Shown: positions 33,463-45,402 of the stretch, in pieces
Numbering within the stretch: the first letter of the stretch is position 1
Layout of the letters: every line of letters starts with the position of its first letter
Assembly (NCBI GenBank): GCA_951802425.1
Contig: OX637797.1
Location: forward strand, 2,604,001 to 2,668,000
Length of the DNA: 64,000 nucleotides
Origin: Clavaria fumosa
Lineage: Eukaryota > Basidiomycota > Agaricomycetes > Agaricales > Clavariaceae
Direction of reading: 5' to 3'
The notes under the pieces: model-generated
What the model was told of the DNA's origin: nothing
What the model saw: the letters and a program-made list of their open reading frames with translations, nothing else
Database searches by the model: none
Position numbers and translations under genes: made by a program

Positions 33463-34313
33463 CCTGCCATGCTTCAGCACAGAGTTAACAAGTGGTATGA
33501 GAATTACCTTGCCTTGTCAAGTTTGCGTGCCGTCTTTCGGATAGTCCCTAGCGGTGATGTCAAGATACGTTGTCCTATTCCACTGACACTTAAAATACAT
33601 GCAATAAGGCTGAATCTTAAGAAAATAAGTAAAATAGGGATCTAAATAAAAGAAGAACCCACACTGGGACTCGAACCCAGAACTTCCAAGATTAGAAGTC
33701 TGATGTCATAATCATGAGATGACATGGGCATAATTTTGACCTTCAGGTTGTAGAGGCCAGCATCAGCTAAATGTAGACCTTGCTTGAGTTGGCAGTCAGA
33801 CTTCATTGTTGGCAGTGTTCCCGGCATCCACAAGATTACAATGTAAAGGCATGCATCTGTAGTCTTCTTATTGCAAACAATTGACAGGCTACATTGTAGT
33901 AGATGCTGATTAAAGAGAGGGGGACTAATGTAAGAATCTTATCACATGACCTCCCTTATTGCCCTATCTCCTTCTCCCTGACTGCATACTATCCCTCCCT
34001 TGCTTCTCCCCAGTGGACAGCTTCCTTCCCTTCACATATCTTCCTCCCTCTCACACCTAGCCATGCAAATTAAACAAATTTGACTGCTGAGCCACCACTT
34101 GGAGCAGATTGCTCAAGAACATTAACCTAAACCCAAATTAACCTGGCTTCCCAGGACCTGCTGAAATTCACTGGTAAATTTGTCTAACTTTATGGTACAG
34201 TGTCAAATGATCAACAACTCGCATTCAAACAGCTCACAGGTCTGTGGTGAATCCATCTGAACGGTAGTCTACACCCCACAAAATCTATTCAATCTGAGAA
34301 TCGGTTGGTGGGG
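33463..34313. other. Intergenic, repeat-like AT-rich region
   Basis: About 850 bp between U1-C and the ABC transporter 3' ends. It contains the tRNA-Arg-like element (33657-33729), AT-rich DNA, and a pyrimidine-rich segment (33950-34060) after tgtaagaatcttatcacatg, which resembles a retroelement leader or LTR fragment. I found no matched terminal repeats inside the window. Confidence 0.45.
33657..33729 (-). tRNA. Degenerate tRNA-Arg(UCU)-like element (pseudo-tRNA or SINE head)
   Basis: Read on the minus strand, 73 nt fold partly as a tRNA. The acceptor stem GCCCATG/TGTGGGT forms seven pairs, three of them G-U. The T arm is perfect: CTGGG, loop TTCGAGT, CCCAG. The Pol III B box GGTTCGAGTCC is intact. 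The anticodon loop CTTCTAA gives anticodon TCT, but its stem has one mismatch and a G-U. The D arm lacks the usual GG and is abnormal. A Pol III terminator-like TTTT follows within about ten bases. A decayed tRNA or SINE head is more likely than a working gene. Confidence 0.42.
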
Positions 34314-37300
34314 TTAAGAACCAACTCCCTCTGCTTTTGACTTGGCAATTGCCTCGAGCTCTGCAAAACTCCCACTCTTGAGACACATCGACCTAAAGAT
34401 ACCGCCTTCCTTCTGAATCAGGTTGAAAGGAGTGTCGAATTCCACCAGCTGAGGAGAAAGGTCTGAATCAAAATGCAAAAGCAAGTACAATGGACAATCA
34501 CCTCTCCGTTATCAAGGACCATGAGGCGATCATAGTCAATGATAGTATGAAGCCGATGAGCAACTGTTTGCACAACTCTCAGCAGGCCAGAAGGGTGAGA
34601 AATAAAGGGAAAGGAAGATAACGCACTGGTGATCAGTAAAGAATTACAAAACTCTTCTCGGATCGTAGCTTGGATCTTGGCATCCGTGTCGAAATCTATG
34701 CTGCTGGTCGCTTCATCTAAAATAATAATCGATCCTCGCCGAAGAAGAGCCCTCGCCAAGGCTATCAATTGTCTCTGGCCTTGAGAAAAGTTCGCGCCGC
34801 CAGCTGACACTGCAGTGTCGAGGGTAATTTGGGCACTGCTCTCAGTAGTTACAAAGGTGGAGATAGACGAAGGGGTGTCTTCTTGTTCTAGGTCTTGTGT
34901 GGAGGGGGCACGCGAGGTTGCGCACGAAGGGTGTTGCGATTCAAATGTGCTTCGACTGAGAAGGTGGACTCTATATAGCACGTCGAGACAATCCTTATCT
35001 TCATACTCCTCTGCATCTCAGGGTAAGGACTCGAAGTCACAGGGACGAAGTCTTCTTACCGAATGGATCCAGGTTCTCGCGCAAGGATCCAGAGAATAAG
35101 GTTGCGTCCTTTGAGTCATATTAATAGCCATCAAAGGAATTCCTGGATGTTGTCTTACTTGCGGAATGAAGATCTTTCGTCCACGTCATTACAGCTAACC
35201 CTGACTGACGCGACATGCATCGATAAGATCGACTCACCAAGCGCGACCTCAAATCATGTAGACCAATAGTTGAAATATCCACGCCGTCAATGATGATTCT
35301 ACCCTTGACAGGCTCAACCTAATATAATTTAGATCAATCAGCAGAACAAATGAGCCCGAGACATCTCACGAAACGCAGTAGACTCATAGCAAGTGTGGAT
35401 TTTCCGCTTCCTGAGAAAGGTAGGGTAAGCAGATGCACAGAACACTAGATGGGAGTATACCAGTTCGGCCAAGCAGACCGATGCGCTCCTTAGCTTTGAG
35501 ATTGAAGGAGATTTCATGTAGTATTTCTGGCAACTCTGGTGCGTACTTGACAACAAGACCATCCACTTGCACAAGGTAGTCCTTGTTCGACGTAGACGGC
35601 CAGTATGCAGGCAGTGGATTCGATTGGACAATTGCCACCGGCTCTTGAGGAATGTCTAAATACTCTACAATTCGCTCGACAGCACTGTGGATCAATCAGG
35701 ATATCAGAAACAGGGTGATCTTTCACACGAACTTAAGATCAAGCTCCATGTTAGTCCAGAATCTAACACGAAATACCTTAAATTAATGGATAAAATGATG
35801 GAAAGAATTACAGTACACACCGGCACAACCAATACATTGACTCTGTGAATGTCATAGTACAAGTGATGCAAATTCCAGCCTTCGGTGATTTGTCATAGCG
35901 ATCAGCAGGGCAAGCGAAGGGAAAAGACCACATACAATCCCAGTGGATACAAAACCAGAGAGAGCAAAGAACGTTGTCAAAAGGATCGCCAGAGCACCTA
36001 GGACGTCAAAACGGAACAGTAGCCATCTATTCGTCATCCAAAATGTATACCACATCTTCGAAGGAGGTTCTTAGAGTTCTAGGGGTGAGAGTGCGGACAC
36101 AAGAACACACTTTGGATGTGAGATCAATGTTGCGATGAAGATCATTCAAGAACCGTTTCTCAGCAGAAAAGGCCCGAACTGTCACAATCCCTTCCAAGAC
36201 TTCGCCAAATGCGCTGTAGATTGGAGAGCGTGTGTTGGATTCCATGCGGCGAAGATCGCGTCCAGTATTGAGATAAGCAACGGCCACTCGGTAATATATG
36301 AATGCCAAAGTGATGCCGGGTAGAATAAATACAGGAAGAAAAAAACTGAAATCAGGAGATTAATTAACCGAGATCAAGTGAAAATGTCATGAACACATAC
36401 GCTACAGTGATAGTACTTGCGAAAAAGAACGTGAGAGAGGCATTGACCCGCGAAAGGGCGGTGGCCAAGGTTGTATCTATCTTCTGCATGTCCTGTTGAC
36501 TGCCCGTAAGCTCGAGTCAAATGAACATGTAGAATCGCACTTTTCCAAAGCGATTTAACATCCGACCTGAGCGTATATGGTTAGTCTTCAGTCGCATTAG
36601 ATGCGAGCACGAGACACCGGACCTTGTGGGGTCGTGTCATGCCAGCGCATGGTGGCACGAACAACTGTGACGAGAAGCTGCTCGAATAATGTTCGAGATG
36701 CTTTCAGCCCCCCGTCGAGTTGCACCACAGTTCTCATTATCTCAATGGCTACCCGCGCCATCTGAAACACCGAGAAGATGCCAACATAAAATAACGGATG
36801 CTGTTGTGGACTGGGCCACTCCCAGCCACTTTTGGACATTATTTGGCCGCGAAGATCAGGATGAACGAGTTGAAGAGTTGACACAGCCACTACGTCCATT
36901 GATATCTCGCGTGTGACAGGCGTCATCGATTTTGGGTTCAAGAACCAAGCAGCATGCAGGGATCCAGCACGACCGTAGGCTTCACCCCATACCTACGAAA
37001 CAAGTTCAAGTGGCAAGCAGAGAGATTGACAGGTAGGAACCATACCTTGATCCATAATTTTTCTGATAATCCGACGAGCTAGAAAATTATTCAACGAAGA
37101 ACGAGCCAAGAGAGAGAGAAAGACTACTTCAATAGCAACAACGAGGAGCAACAAGGAAATCCATGTCCAATACGAGCTGATTTAGGTTGAGACGGTGAAC
37201 ACGGTTGACGAGACAGAGAAGAACCCACGAGGCCTTGAGGTAAGCCTTGTAGATTGGCCATTTAACTTTTCCTATCTCTCTGTGCTCTTCCTAAGCTGGA

Positions 37301-40300
37301 ATGTCAACACGAGGGTGCAGAACAAAAAACCTATAGGCAAAACACTAGCCTGGACTAGCTTCCTGGGCTTTCTGTCCGCAGATGTTAGTGAGTCGACACC
37401 GTCCGGCGCTTGCTCTAGAAATTGTTCCGAGATGGCACCCTCCTTTGTAAGAGAAGAAGCATCCTGTTTTATAATCTCAAGCATTCCTTGGTTCTGCAGA
37501 TTAGCAACAGTTCCCTGCATGTCAATACGGCCATCAAGCATTCGAATTAGATAGTAAGCCGCAGGTAATATAAGCTCGACATGGTGGGTAACCAGAATCT
37601 GGGATCTGGCTCAGGAATAGATTTTTTGTAAAATGGTGGAAGCGAATCATACCACTGTACGATGTTTTAGGAGCGAGCCGCAGAAGAGCCGCTCAAGCAA
37701 AAATCGGGCCGTTTGGCTATCCTGAGGTCACATATGTCACTGAGTGAATGTAGCACGACGGAACGACTTACTACAGCACTCAATGGGTCATCCAAAAGTA
37801 CGTATTTCGTGGGCGCATAAATAGCGCGCGCAAGTGCAACCCTGCATACGAACATCAGCTATGATATTCTCATGGAAGGAAATTCTTCTACCTCGCCTTT
37901 TGACCACCAGACAAGGTGATCCCCCTTGCCAGATAGTTTAGATAGTCGTTGATGACGGAGAAAACCGTGTACCCACCGTGCACCGATCTCAGTTGCATCT
38001 CCATCTTCCAATATTTGCAGATCTGGTTTCAAAGCGCAACACTCTATTACTTGCTCGTATCTCGTGTCATTGAAGGGATGGCCAAAGAGTATATTGTCCC
38101 TGATGCTTTGGTACCTAAGCCAGGGGAATTGTGCTGCATAAGAAATAGCATGCATAAGGCCGTGGGGGTCGATACGGTTAGTGTCTTTAGACATAATGAG
38201 GCGGCTTCCAGGAAGCGCCGTTAATTCGCCAAGAAGAGCCATCTGCACCCCTTCAGTAGTGAAAATAAGAGTGAGACTCCATCACTGACCAGGAGTGCCG
38301 TTTTGCCGCTACCGGTAGGTCCCGTGACCATGGTTAACTGGCCTTCAGGAAAGATAACATTGATATCCTTCAGTTCGAACCTCGGTATCGCATCATCGCC
38401 ATTAGATGTCGCTGTTTCTGTTGCAGTCATATCGTTACTCAGAGCCAGGGTGTTTTCTGCCTTCTCTTCTGATGATTCGTTCCATCTGAAAAACCCTGAT
38501 TGGATCCCGAGACTTGTCTCGTCCAATGAATCTCCGGGGCGCACCCTAGCCCTCTTGAGGGTAGAAACTTGGTCGGAAACTTCTTCTTCGTCCAAATACG
38601 TCGCGATACGGTCAAGAGCCACCTTGCACTATTGTACAGATCAGAGCAATCCTCCTTGCGACAAGAAAAGATTGACCTGTATGAGGTCGACAAAAAACAT
38701 AGGAAGGATATTGAGCGGGAGCCTGTATTACATTCTGGCTCAAGAAGCGAACAGATCTGGCAACGTAGCACGCACTGTAACATCCCGAACAATGCGATCG
38801 ACTGCAGTTCTCACATTTCAGGACAGGAATCAGCGGAGAGAAATAGCATACCGTGAATGCAATGGGTACGGTTAATTCATTGCCTTGAATCACAAATGCG
38901 AGGAAGGATACCAGCAAAACTAATGCTGGGACAGAGTACCACACAAGATCATACAGGACCCAATTGTTACGACCTGCACGATCAATGGTAATGTATTCGT
39001 TGGGTGCCGGAGGGAGAGTCGTACCTTTGATCATCCACTGTACTTCGTGATCTCTCGCCTCAAGTGTCCGCGCAATCCAGCGGTCATCCCATGCAAAAAA
39101 TTTGATCGATTTGATCTAATAGTGAAGTTCATGCGCAGCATGTGTCGAATGATGGAGAGACCGTACAGCACCGATGAACTCGTTAAGCAGAGTCATTCTC
39201 TCATCCCTTGCAATAGTGAGGTTTCTGTAAATGTACACCTTCCGTCTCGCAAAGTAATTGTTCAGTGGAAATGCTAAAGCATTCAACCGTTGGTGTCAGA
39301 TCCTAGGGCGTGAATTGTAGAGATTTACCTGCCAGTAGGACCACACCACCCATAAGCGCAGACCACCCAAGCAGACTGGGCAAGGAAAGTGTCCATACGT
39401 CGCCCAAAATTCAGAGGAGTATGATGAAGGGACCCACTTGTATAGTAGGGCGCCGGCGATGAAAATTTGGAGTGGAGCTGAAGACGGGACGTAAGCTGGA
39501 AGTGGAGTGCGAATGCAGGACACGCTCACCGCCGTATGCATTGGAAGCCCATTCCAACAGCGCCGAGAGCTAGGGCCAAGTGAGTTTTGGACCGCGAAAA
39601 AGCGGCGTCGGTACGCACTTGGTTAGCATCTGTAGACATGAGATTCATGACTTTGCCCACATCTGCTCCTCGTTTTGGATCATTCGATTTGGTATCGGGC
39701 TTGCCAATCGCTATACGATCGAAGGTCAGTGATGCTGGGTTTTCCATTCGGTCAATAGAAGCATATCTCACGTATTGGAGTATGGGGCGCGGAACTTTGC
39801 AGGTTGATGGGAAGTGTCGACGTAGACGCCATTTTCTTACGTCTCGCTTCCTTACTGGCAACCTCTTTCTCCTTGTCTATGATTCCAGAACAATCTATCC
39901 TCTTCAACGATTTGTCAAATATGACAGCCATGAGTTCAGAGCGCATGCGAGTGATAGCGCGTTGACAGAACCAGCGATGCTGCATCTCGATCTCGGCAGC
40001 GAGAATATGAGTGATGCAAGCCAAGAAGGCGTAAATGTAAGCCCGAACATGAGACTCATGCGAAGGATGGTCAATAGCCTCCAGAATGCCCCTCGCATAA
40101 ACAGATAAATACCCTATGGAGAAGAAGATGTAGAGGATGCACTTACTTAAGGAAAATGGGTCTAGAGTATTTCAGGCACACCTTGATAAGGGTGAGAATG
40201 AAGTCCAACCTAACATATGGAGATGTTAGTCGAGCACTACGAAAAATTGGATAGAGATCTTACAGCAGGTCCTGTGAATTGGTAACAAAGAGGGTACGTA

Positions 40301-41330
40301 TCAGCCTATACGATTTTCCGACTGGGATGTATCGTGGAGGAGAAACGTTTTGAAGAGTATCTAGAGTGCATCGGAACTTGGCAAATATTGGCTGAGACCT
40401 AATTGTCGGGCTAAGGGCCCACACGTCATTCTCTGTGAGGGCCATGGACGAGCCCTGCAATCAAACACAGCTTCAGCATCAGGATGGTAGGAGGTTAACA
40501 AACAATGTACGGCTTTCAGTATGGGTTCGATCCACGAGAATGTGATCCAGCTCCATAGAGAAGTGTAGTCCTCTGGAGACACAGTCTTGCTCTTCCATAG
40601 AAATTAGAATTGTAAGGGCATCTGCACAAGAGGAGATACTCACAATTTCTTCTCGGCGAACCCGTTTACTCGGTATCCCAAGCGGCATCTGAAGGATAAC
40701 GAACAGTAGGACTACCACAGCAGACAGGTTGGCACCCAGCCCAATCAATGTAAACCAGTCAATCGAAAGTTCCTCCAGGATGACCCAATCGTACAGTACA
40801 CCACCCAAAAGCAATGTCGCGGTTGCTAGATGGCATAAGAACAACACAAAGAGGTTATAAGGCGGCGTGAGAGTTGGATACACTATGGGACGAATAGTGG
40901 CGTAGAGCCAAGTTCCAGCAATGGCGATGGGACATAGGGTATACAATAAATCTTTCGAATTGATGATGAGTCGAAAGACACCAATAGACAACCAGGCAAG
41001 GGCCTCAAGGAGTGCAACCCAACCGAGCACAACAGTGCGCCACAGAGGGACATAGTCAGTGTTAGGCTGGTCGTGTTCATCCGTGACCGTCGAACGACGC
41101 GCAAATTCTTCTTCCGGGTTCTCGAGGGCTTCGGCTTCTGTAAGGGTGAGATATGTCCACAGAGGCGACGTGATGAAGTCCCAGGTTTCGCTAATACGGT
41201 TGGGTAACGGTATGTGGCTGAGGCTGATGAGAGCGACCCATGTAACTGGTGCAACGGCACTCCATATCGCTCGGACACAGGGATCTGAAAACGCCCAGAT
41301 ACCAGAACTCAAGCAGACATCTGAATCCAT
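34314..41330 (-). CDS. ABCC (MRP-type) full ABC transporter
   Basis: Multidrug-resistance-associated-type exporter, about 1,450-1,550 residues in many exons. The start is ATG at 41328-41330. An N-terminal region with at least four membrane segments (near 41200-40660) precedes the first ABC membrane domain ([20 protein letters not shown]). NBD1 has Walker [11 protein letters not shown] (near 38300), a Q loop (SYAAQFPWL), signature [14 protein letters not shown] and Walker [12 protein letters not shown]. The second membrane domain follows. NBD2 has GLLGRTG|SGKSTL, signature [16 protein letters not shown], Walker [18 protein letters not shown] and H loop [20 protein letters not shown], ending at 34314. 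All catalytic motifs look intact, so it should be an active ATPase. The substrate is unknown; vacuolar or plasma-membrane export of conjugates is typical of the family. Confidence 0.9.
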
Positions 41331-42021
41331 GTTGTTGGCAAGAGCAGAGAGGCGAGGTTCGCCATAAATATGATTGACTGTTTCGACTCCTAAAACGCGG
41401 GAATTTCAAATGTGTACTTAAGGCGCTGCTGACACGCGTGCGGTAAGTCGTAAGTGACTCCTGCTGGCTCGCCCGGGTGTATTTGACAGAGAAAACGGAG
41501 AAAACGTTACGTAAATACAAGGGAGAGGCGGGCAGGTAGACAATCGCTACAGCCTGGAGCGAATGAGTAAAGACTATTTGAGTCAGAAAAGTTCTGTGAG
41601 CGCTCACCTAGCGGGCATGCGAGTTCTTGAAGAAGAGCATCGATGACTCTTTTTTTGCATCCCGCCAGGCACTACAGCTGCAACGTGTGTGTGCTTTGGT
41701 AGGCCAGCTCAGAGAAATGGCTTTGGAAGGGGATCTAGAAATTACTCGGTCTCGAGACCACGAGAAGGAGTAAAAAGCGTTCGTGTTTAACTGAGCTCTG
41801 TAAACACATAAAGAACGACTACGCACGCTATGTGCCGTAAGCGAATTACGTAATATCTACACCTCGACTACTTATGGTTTCTTGTAATACCAACAGGGAA
41901 TTGATGCACTGCATCACTCGCTGCATAGATAGCATGTTCTCTCTCATGTCTGCCCCCCACTAATGGCGAAAATGCAGAGATATTCACTGCATGGGTGGCA
42001 GTTCTGGCCAAAGCATGTGAC
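41331..42021. other. Divergent intergenic region ABCC / PUS7
   Basis: 691 bp separating two divergent genes, so it contains both promoters. Minus-strand frames here (for example 41608-41826) have no family features. No repeat or RNA gene is visible. Confidence 0.45.
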
Positions 42022-44960
42022 ATGAATCACATGACGCAGACCACTTCCATGTCTTCCAACTCCAACCGAGACCGAGAGAATATTGAGCGCGACGACTCTG
42101 AAGTAAAACGATTTCCAAAGCGCACCAGGACAGAGACCAATGCGACCTATATTGTACCCCATGGTCATGGCGCGCAGGCAGTCGATCCTGAAAAGCACCT
42201 AATCTCTGCAGCTGAACACGGACTTCTACCTCCCAGTCACTCTCTCCTGATTTCGTCACCAAGACCTCGCACCAAAGACTCTCCTATGCTCTCAGAAATT
42301 GACGTGGGCATATCCGAATATGTAGGCCGCGATGTCCCCAGCTTCGAAGGCATCATCAAACAGAGGTAGGGTCACAGCACCCCTTCTTTCATACATTCTA
42401 AGGCCAGAGTCTCCGTAGGTTCACTGATTTTTTGGTATTTGAGGTTGATGCTTCAGGGAAGGTGGTGCACCTTCATTCATTAGCGGCGCCCCAAATAGAA
42501 CCTAAAAACGAGCCCAACAACAATGGTGACCCTCTGGTACCCGAGCCAGACGTGGAAGAAGAACCTTGGCCAGATCGTTTCGATTCCGCTTTGCAGGCGT
42601 TTCTTTCTCCTGATGCTATTCGGGACCTCAAAACGATATACCTCGAGGGCCCTGACCCCACGATAATCCATGAAGAGAACCGGGAAGGCCAGCCGTCCAT
42701 TTCCGATGATCCCATGCCCGTCAATGACGGTTTTATAATGGCGGGGCAGGCGCAGGAGGCGTCTACAGCCAATCAGACGGGCAAGCGACAGAGGGGTGGT
42801 CGACGAGGCGGCCGGCGCGGCCGAGATTCTCGACAGAACACATCTAATGGAGGCAGGAGAGAAGACACTCGGAAGGTCTTGTCGGAGGTGCGGCTCTTGT
42901 GACGTCCGGCTCCATGTTTGCCGCCTTGACGTCGTCATGGAGCTAGCCAATCTCATCCAAGGCGACGCGGACTGCGTTCCACGAAGTGATCCGCGAGTTG
43001 TTTGACGGAAAGCTGGACACCGAAACATATGTATCGAGTGTGGCTGCGGAGGATGGTTCCAGGATCGCCGTCAGATGGTCGAAGCGTGGCGCAGTGCGCG
43101 GTGGAGGTCATGGCGGACGAGGTGAGCCATTCTCATTTATATTTTTTGATACTTTCATCTCGATCGAAATGTAAGGCGGACAATCCAGAGGGGCACGCCC
43201 AACACGCGACGCGTATCCTCCCTATATATATTTCACACTTCAAAAGACAAACCGCGACACCCAGGACGCCTTATTATACCTCTCCCGGCTTCTCCATGTC
43301 AACATCAAGGAACTGTCCGTGGCCGGTACGAAGGACAAACGGGGCGTGACCGTGCAACGGGTGTCGCTCAGACGTAGAAACGAGACGGTGCAGGATGTCT
43401 GGCGGATGCTGAACGGGGTCGGACGCCGTAAGTCTATCGAGGACGCGCTGATACAGCGGGGCGACCGTGGAGTCAGGGTCGCCGACTTCGAATATCAGGA
43501 GAAAAGTCTAGAGCTAGGGATGCTCCAAGGCAATGCGTTTGTGATCACGTTACGGTAAACTCTTATATGGAACTTCCTTTTTGCAGCTGATCATTATGCT
43601 TCAGGAATGTCAAGGTCGATACCATGGACACGCTCGACCGAGCAATGCGAACGATCAAAGAACACGGCTTCATCAATTATTACGGTCAGCCTACCCTCTT
43701 GAGGACAGCACATGGATACCTAACGATACCCACAGGCATGCAGAGATTTGGCACTGCGTCTGTACCCACACACTCGATCGGACTCGCCATCCTGCAGTCG
43801 GACTGGCACAAAGCTGTGTCGCTCATTCTGCAGGAGCGGCCCGGCGAGCACCCTGATGTCACCGCCGCGCGCAACGCGTGGCTCGTGGAGGGTGACCTCG
43901 ACAAGGCGCTCAGCATGATGCCGAGACGCGTCGTCGCCGAGCGATGTATCCTAGAGAGCTACAAGAAACAAAAGGGCGACACCAGGAACGCCATGGGCAC
44001 TCTCTCCACGGTCTGGGCTTCTTATGAGATTCTTGGCCAACGCAGTGCTCCTTACTGTTGTCTCCTTCTGCAGATACCCCGCAACCTTCGCCTCATGTAC
44101 GTCCATGCCTACCAGTCTTACGTATGGAACGCCATAGTGTCGGAGCGCATCCGAGTGGGCGGCTGCACACGACCCATCGTAGGGGACCTGGTCCTCGAAG
44201 ATCCAGAAGCAACCCCTGAGCCTATTGTGGACCCAGCCACGTCCGGAATCCTGGAGAACGACCCCGCGGAGGTGACGGCAGCTGCGTCGGGCCCGAGTGC
44301 AGCGGCGGAGCCGACAGCGGTGGCGCCAACGCCCCGGCGGAAAGCGCAAGACGTGTGGCAGCCCCCGCGCGTCAGGATGTTGTCGGAAGATGACCTCTCG
44401 GCACACACGATTTTCGACGTGGTGTACCCGCTCCCCGGGAAGGCTGTCGTCTATCCTGGAGGCGTGCTCGGCGAGCGGTACCGTGTGTACCTCTCGATGG
44501 ACGGGCTGGACCCGGACGGCTGGGAGCGCAAGCAGAAGTGCGTGTCCATATGCCCGTCTCCTTTGTTTGCGCCCAGCCTGAGTGGACGCGTGTACACAGA
44601 GACTACAGCCTGAGCGGGTCGTACCGCAAGATCATGCACCTCCCCAAAGCGCTCTCCTGGTCCGTGCTGCGGTACACCGACCCTGACGTGGCGCTCGCGC
44701 AAGCAGACGAGGACAAGCTGCTCGGGTTCAACCCGCCCGCGGCTGCCGCAGGGGAGCAGGCCGAGGGACGCTTCATGGCGTTGCAGATCGAGATGCAGCT
44801 TGGTGCGGCCGCGTACGCGACGATGGCGCTGCGCGAGGTGACAAAGACGGAGACGGGCACGCCGTTCCAGAGCGCGCTGACGCGCGCGTCGGAGGACCAG
44901 CAGTTCAGGGGCGGACTGGTGCATGGTGAGGTGGGCGACGCGGGGACGGACGGAGCGTGA
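42022..44960 (+). CDS. PUS7: TruD/PUS7 pseudouridine synthase
   Basis: Multisubstrate pseudouridine synthase acting on tRNA, U2 snRNA and mRNA. I chose the ATG at 42022; 42049 is also possible. Features in order: ISEYVGRDVPSFEGIIKQR|FTDFLVFEV (N-terminus of the fold), an Arg/Gly-rich insert near 42780 (KRQRGGRRGGRRGRDS), TAFHEVIRELFDGKLDTET, a second Gly-rich run, then RDTQDALLYLSRLLHVNIKE and the catalytic VAGTKDKRGVTVQRVS. Then come GNAFVITLR, HGFINYYG...QRFG, SIGLAILQSDWHKAV, LRLMYVHAYQSYVWNAIVSE (TruD-specific domain) and RDYSLSGSYRKIMHLP. It has about 10 exons. The 3' half is markedly GC-rich compared with the 5' end. Confidence 0.92.
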
Positions 44961-45402
44961 CGAGGTGCTGTTGCTGTAAGCGGCGCGTCTTCGTGCCTTG
45001 CGTGTGTTGAGACAGGAACGGTTGGCCCCCAACTCGGGGCACAGCAGATCTTTCCGGGCCGAACGACGTCATTGCCCTTAAAACGCTAGTAAGCAGTGTA
45101 TTGCAGTGTATTTAGCAGCGGGGTTAAATTAAAAGGGGAAATAATCCGCAGTGAGCCAGGACCGCAGCAGGCAGGGGCAGGCAGCGCTTGGATCAGAAGC
45201 TATAAACAGCAATCGCAGCAAGGCCGCGCATGCGGAGGGTGTGCAGTAATAATACTGCATGTCCTTGGATTGAGCATTAGCAACCAATTCTAGATGGCGT
45301 AATAACAGCATTCACAACGATACAGCCCCAAAGCAAATAAAGTGGAGGTAACGAAAAAACGAAGAATGGGGGAATCCATTTGAATTCTTTGTCAGAGTAT
45401 TC
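44961..45402. other. Convergent 3' intergenic region
   Basis: 442 bp between the stops of PUS7 (+) and the GT32 gene (-). It presumably holds both 3' UTRs. I see no gene or repeat. Confidence 0.4.

Noticed and set aside
33882..34120. Possible solo LTR around tgtaagaatcttatcacatg
   Set aside because: I could not find matching ends or target-site duplications inside the window, so it is only described as repeat-like.
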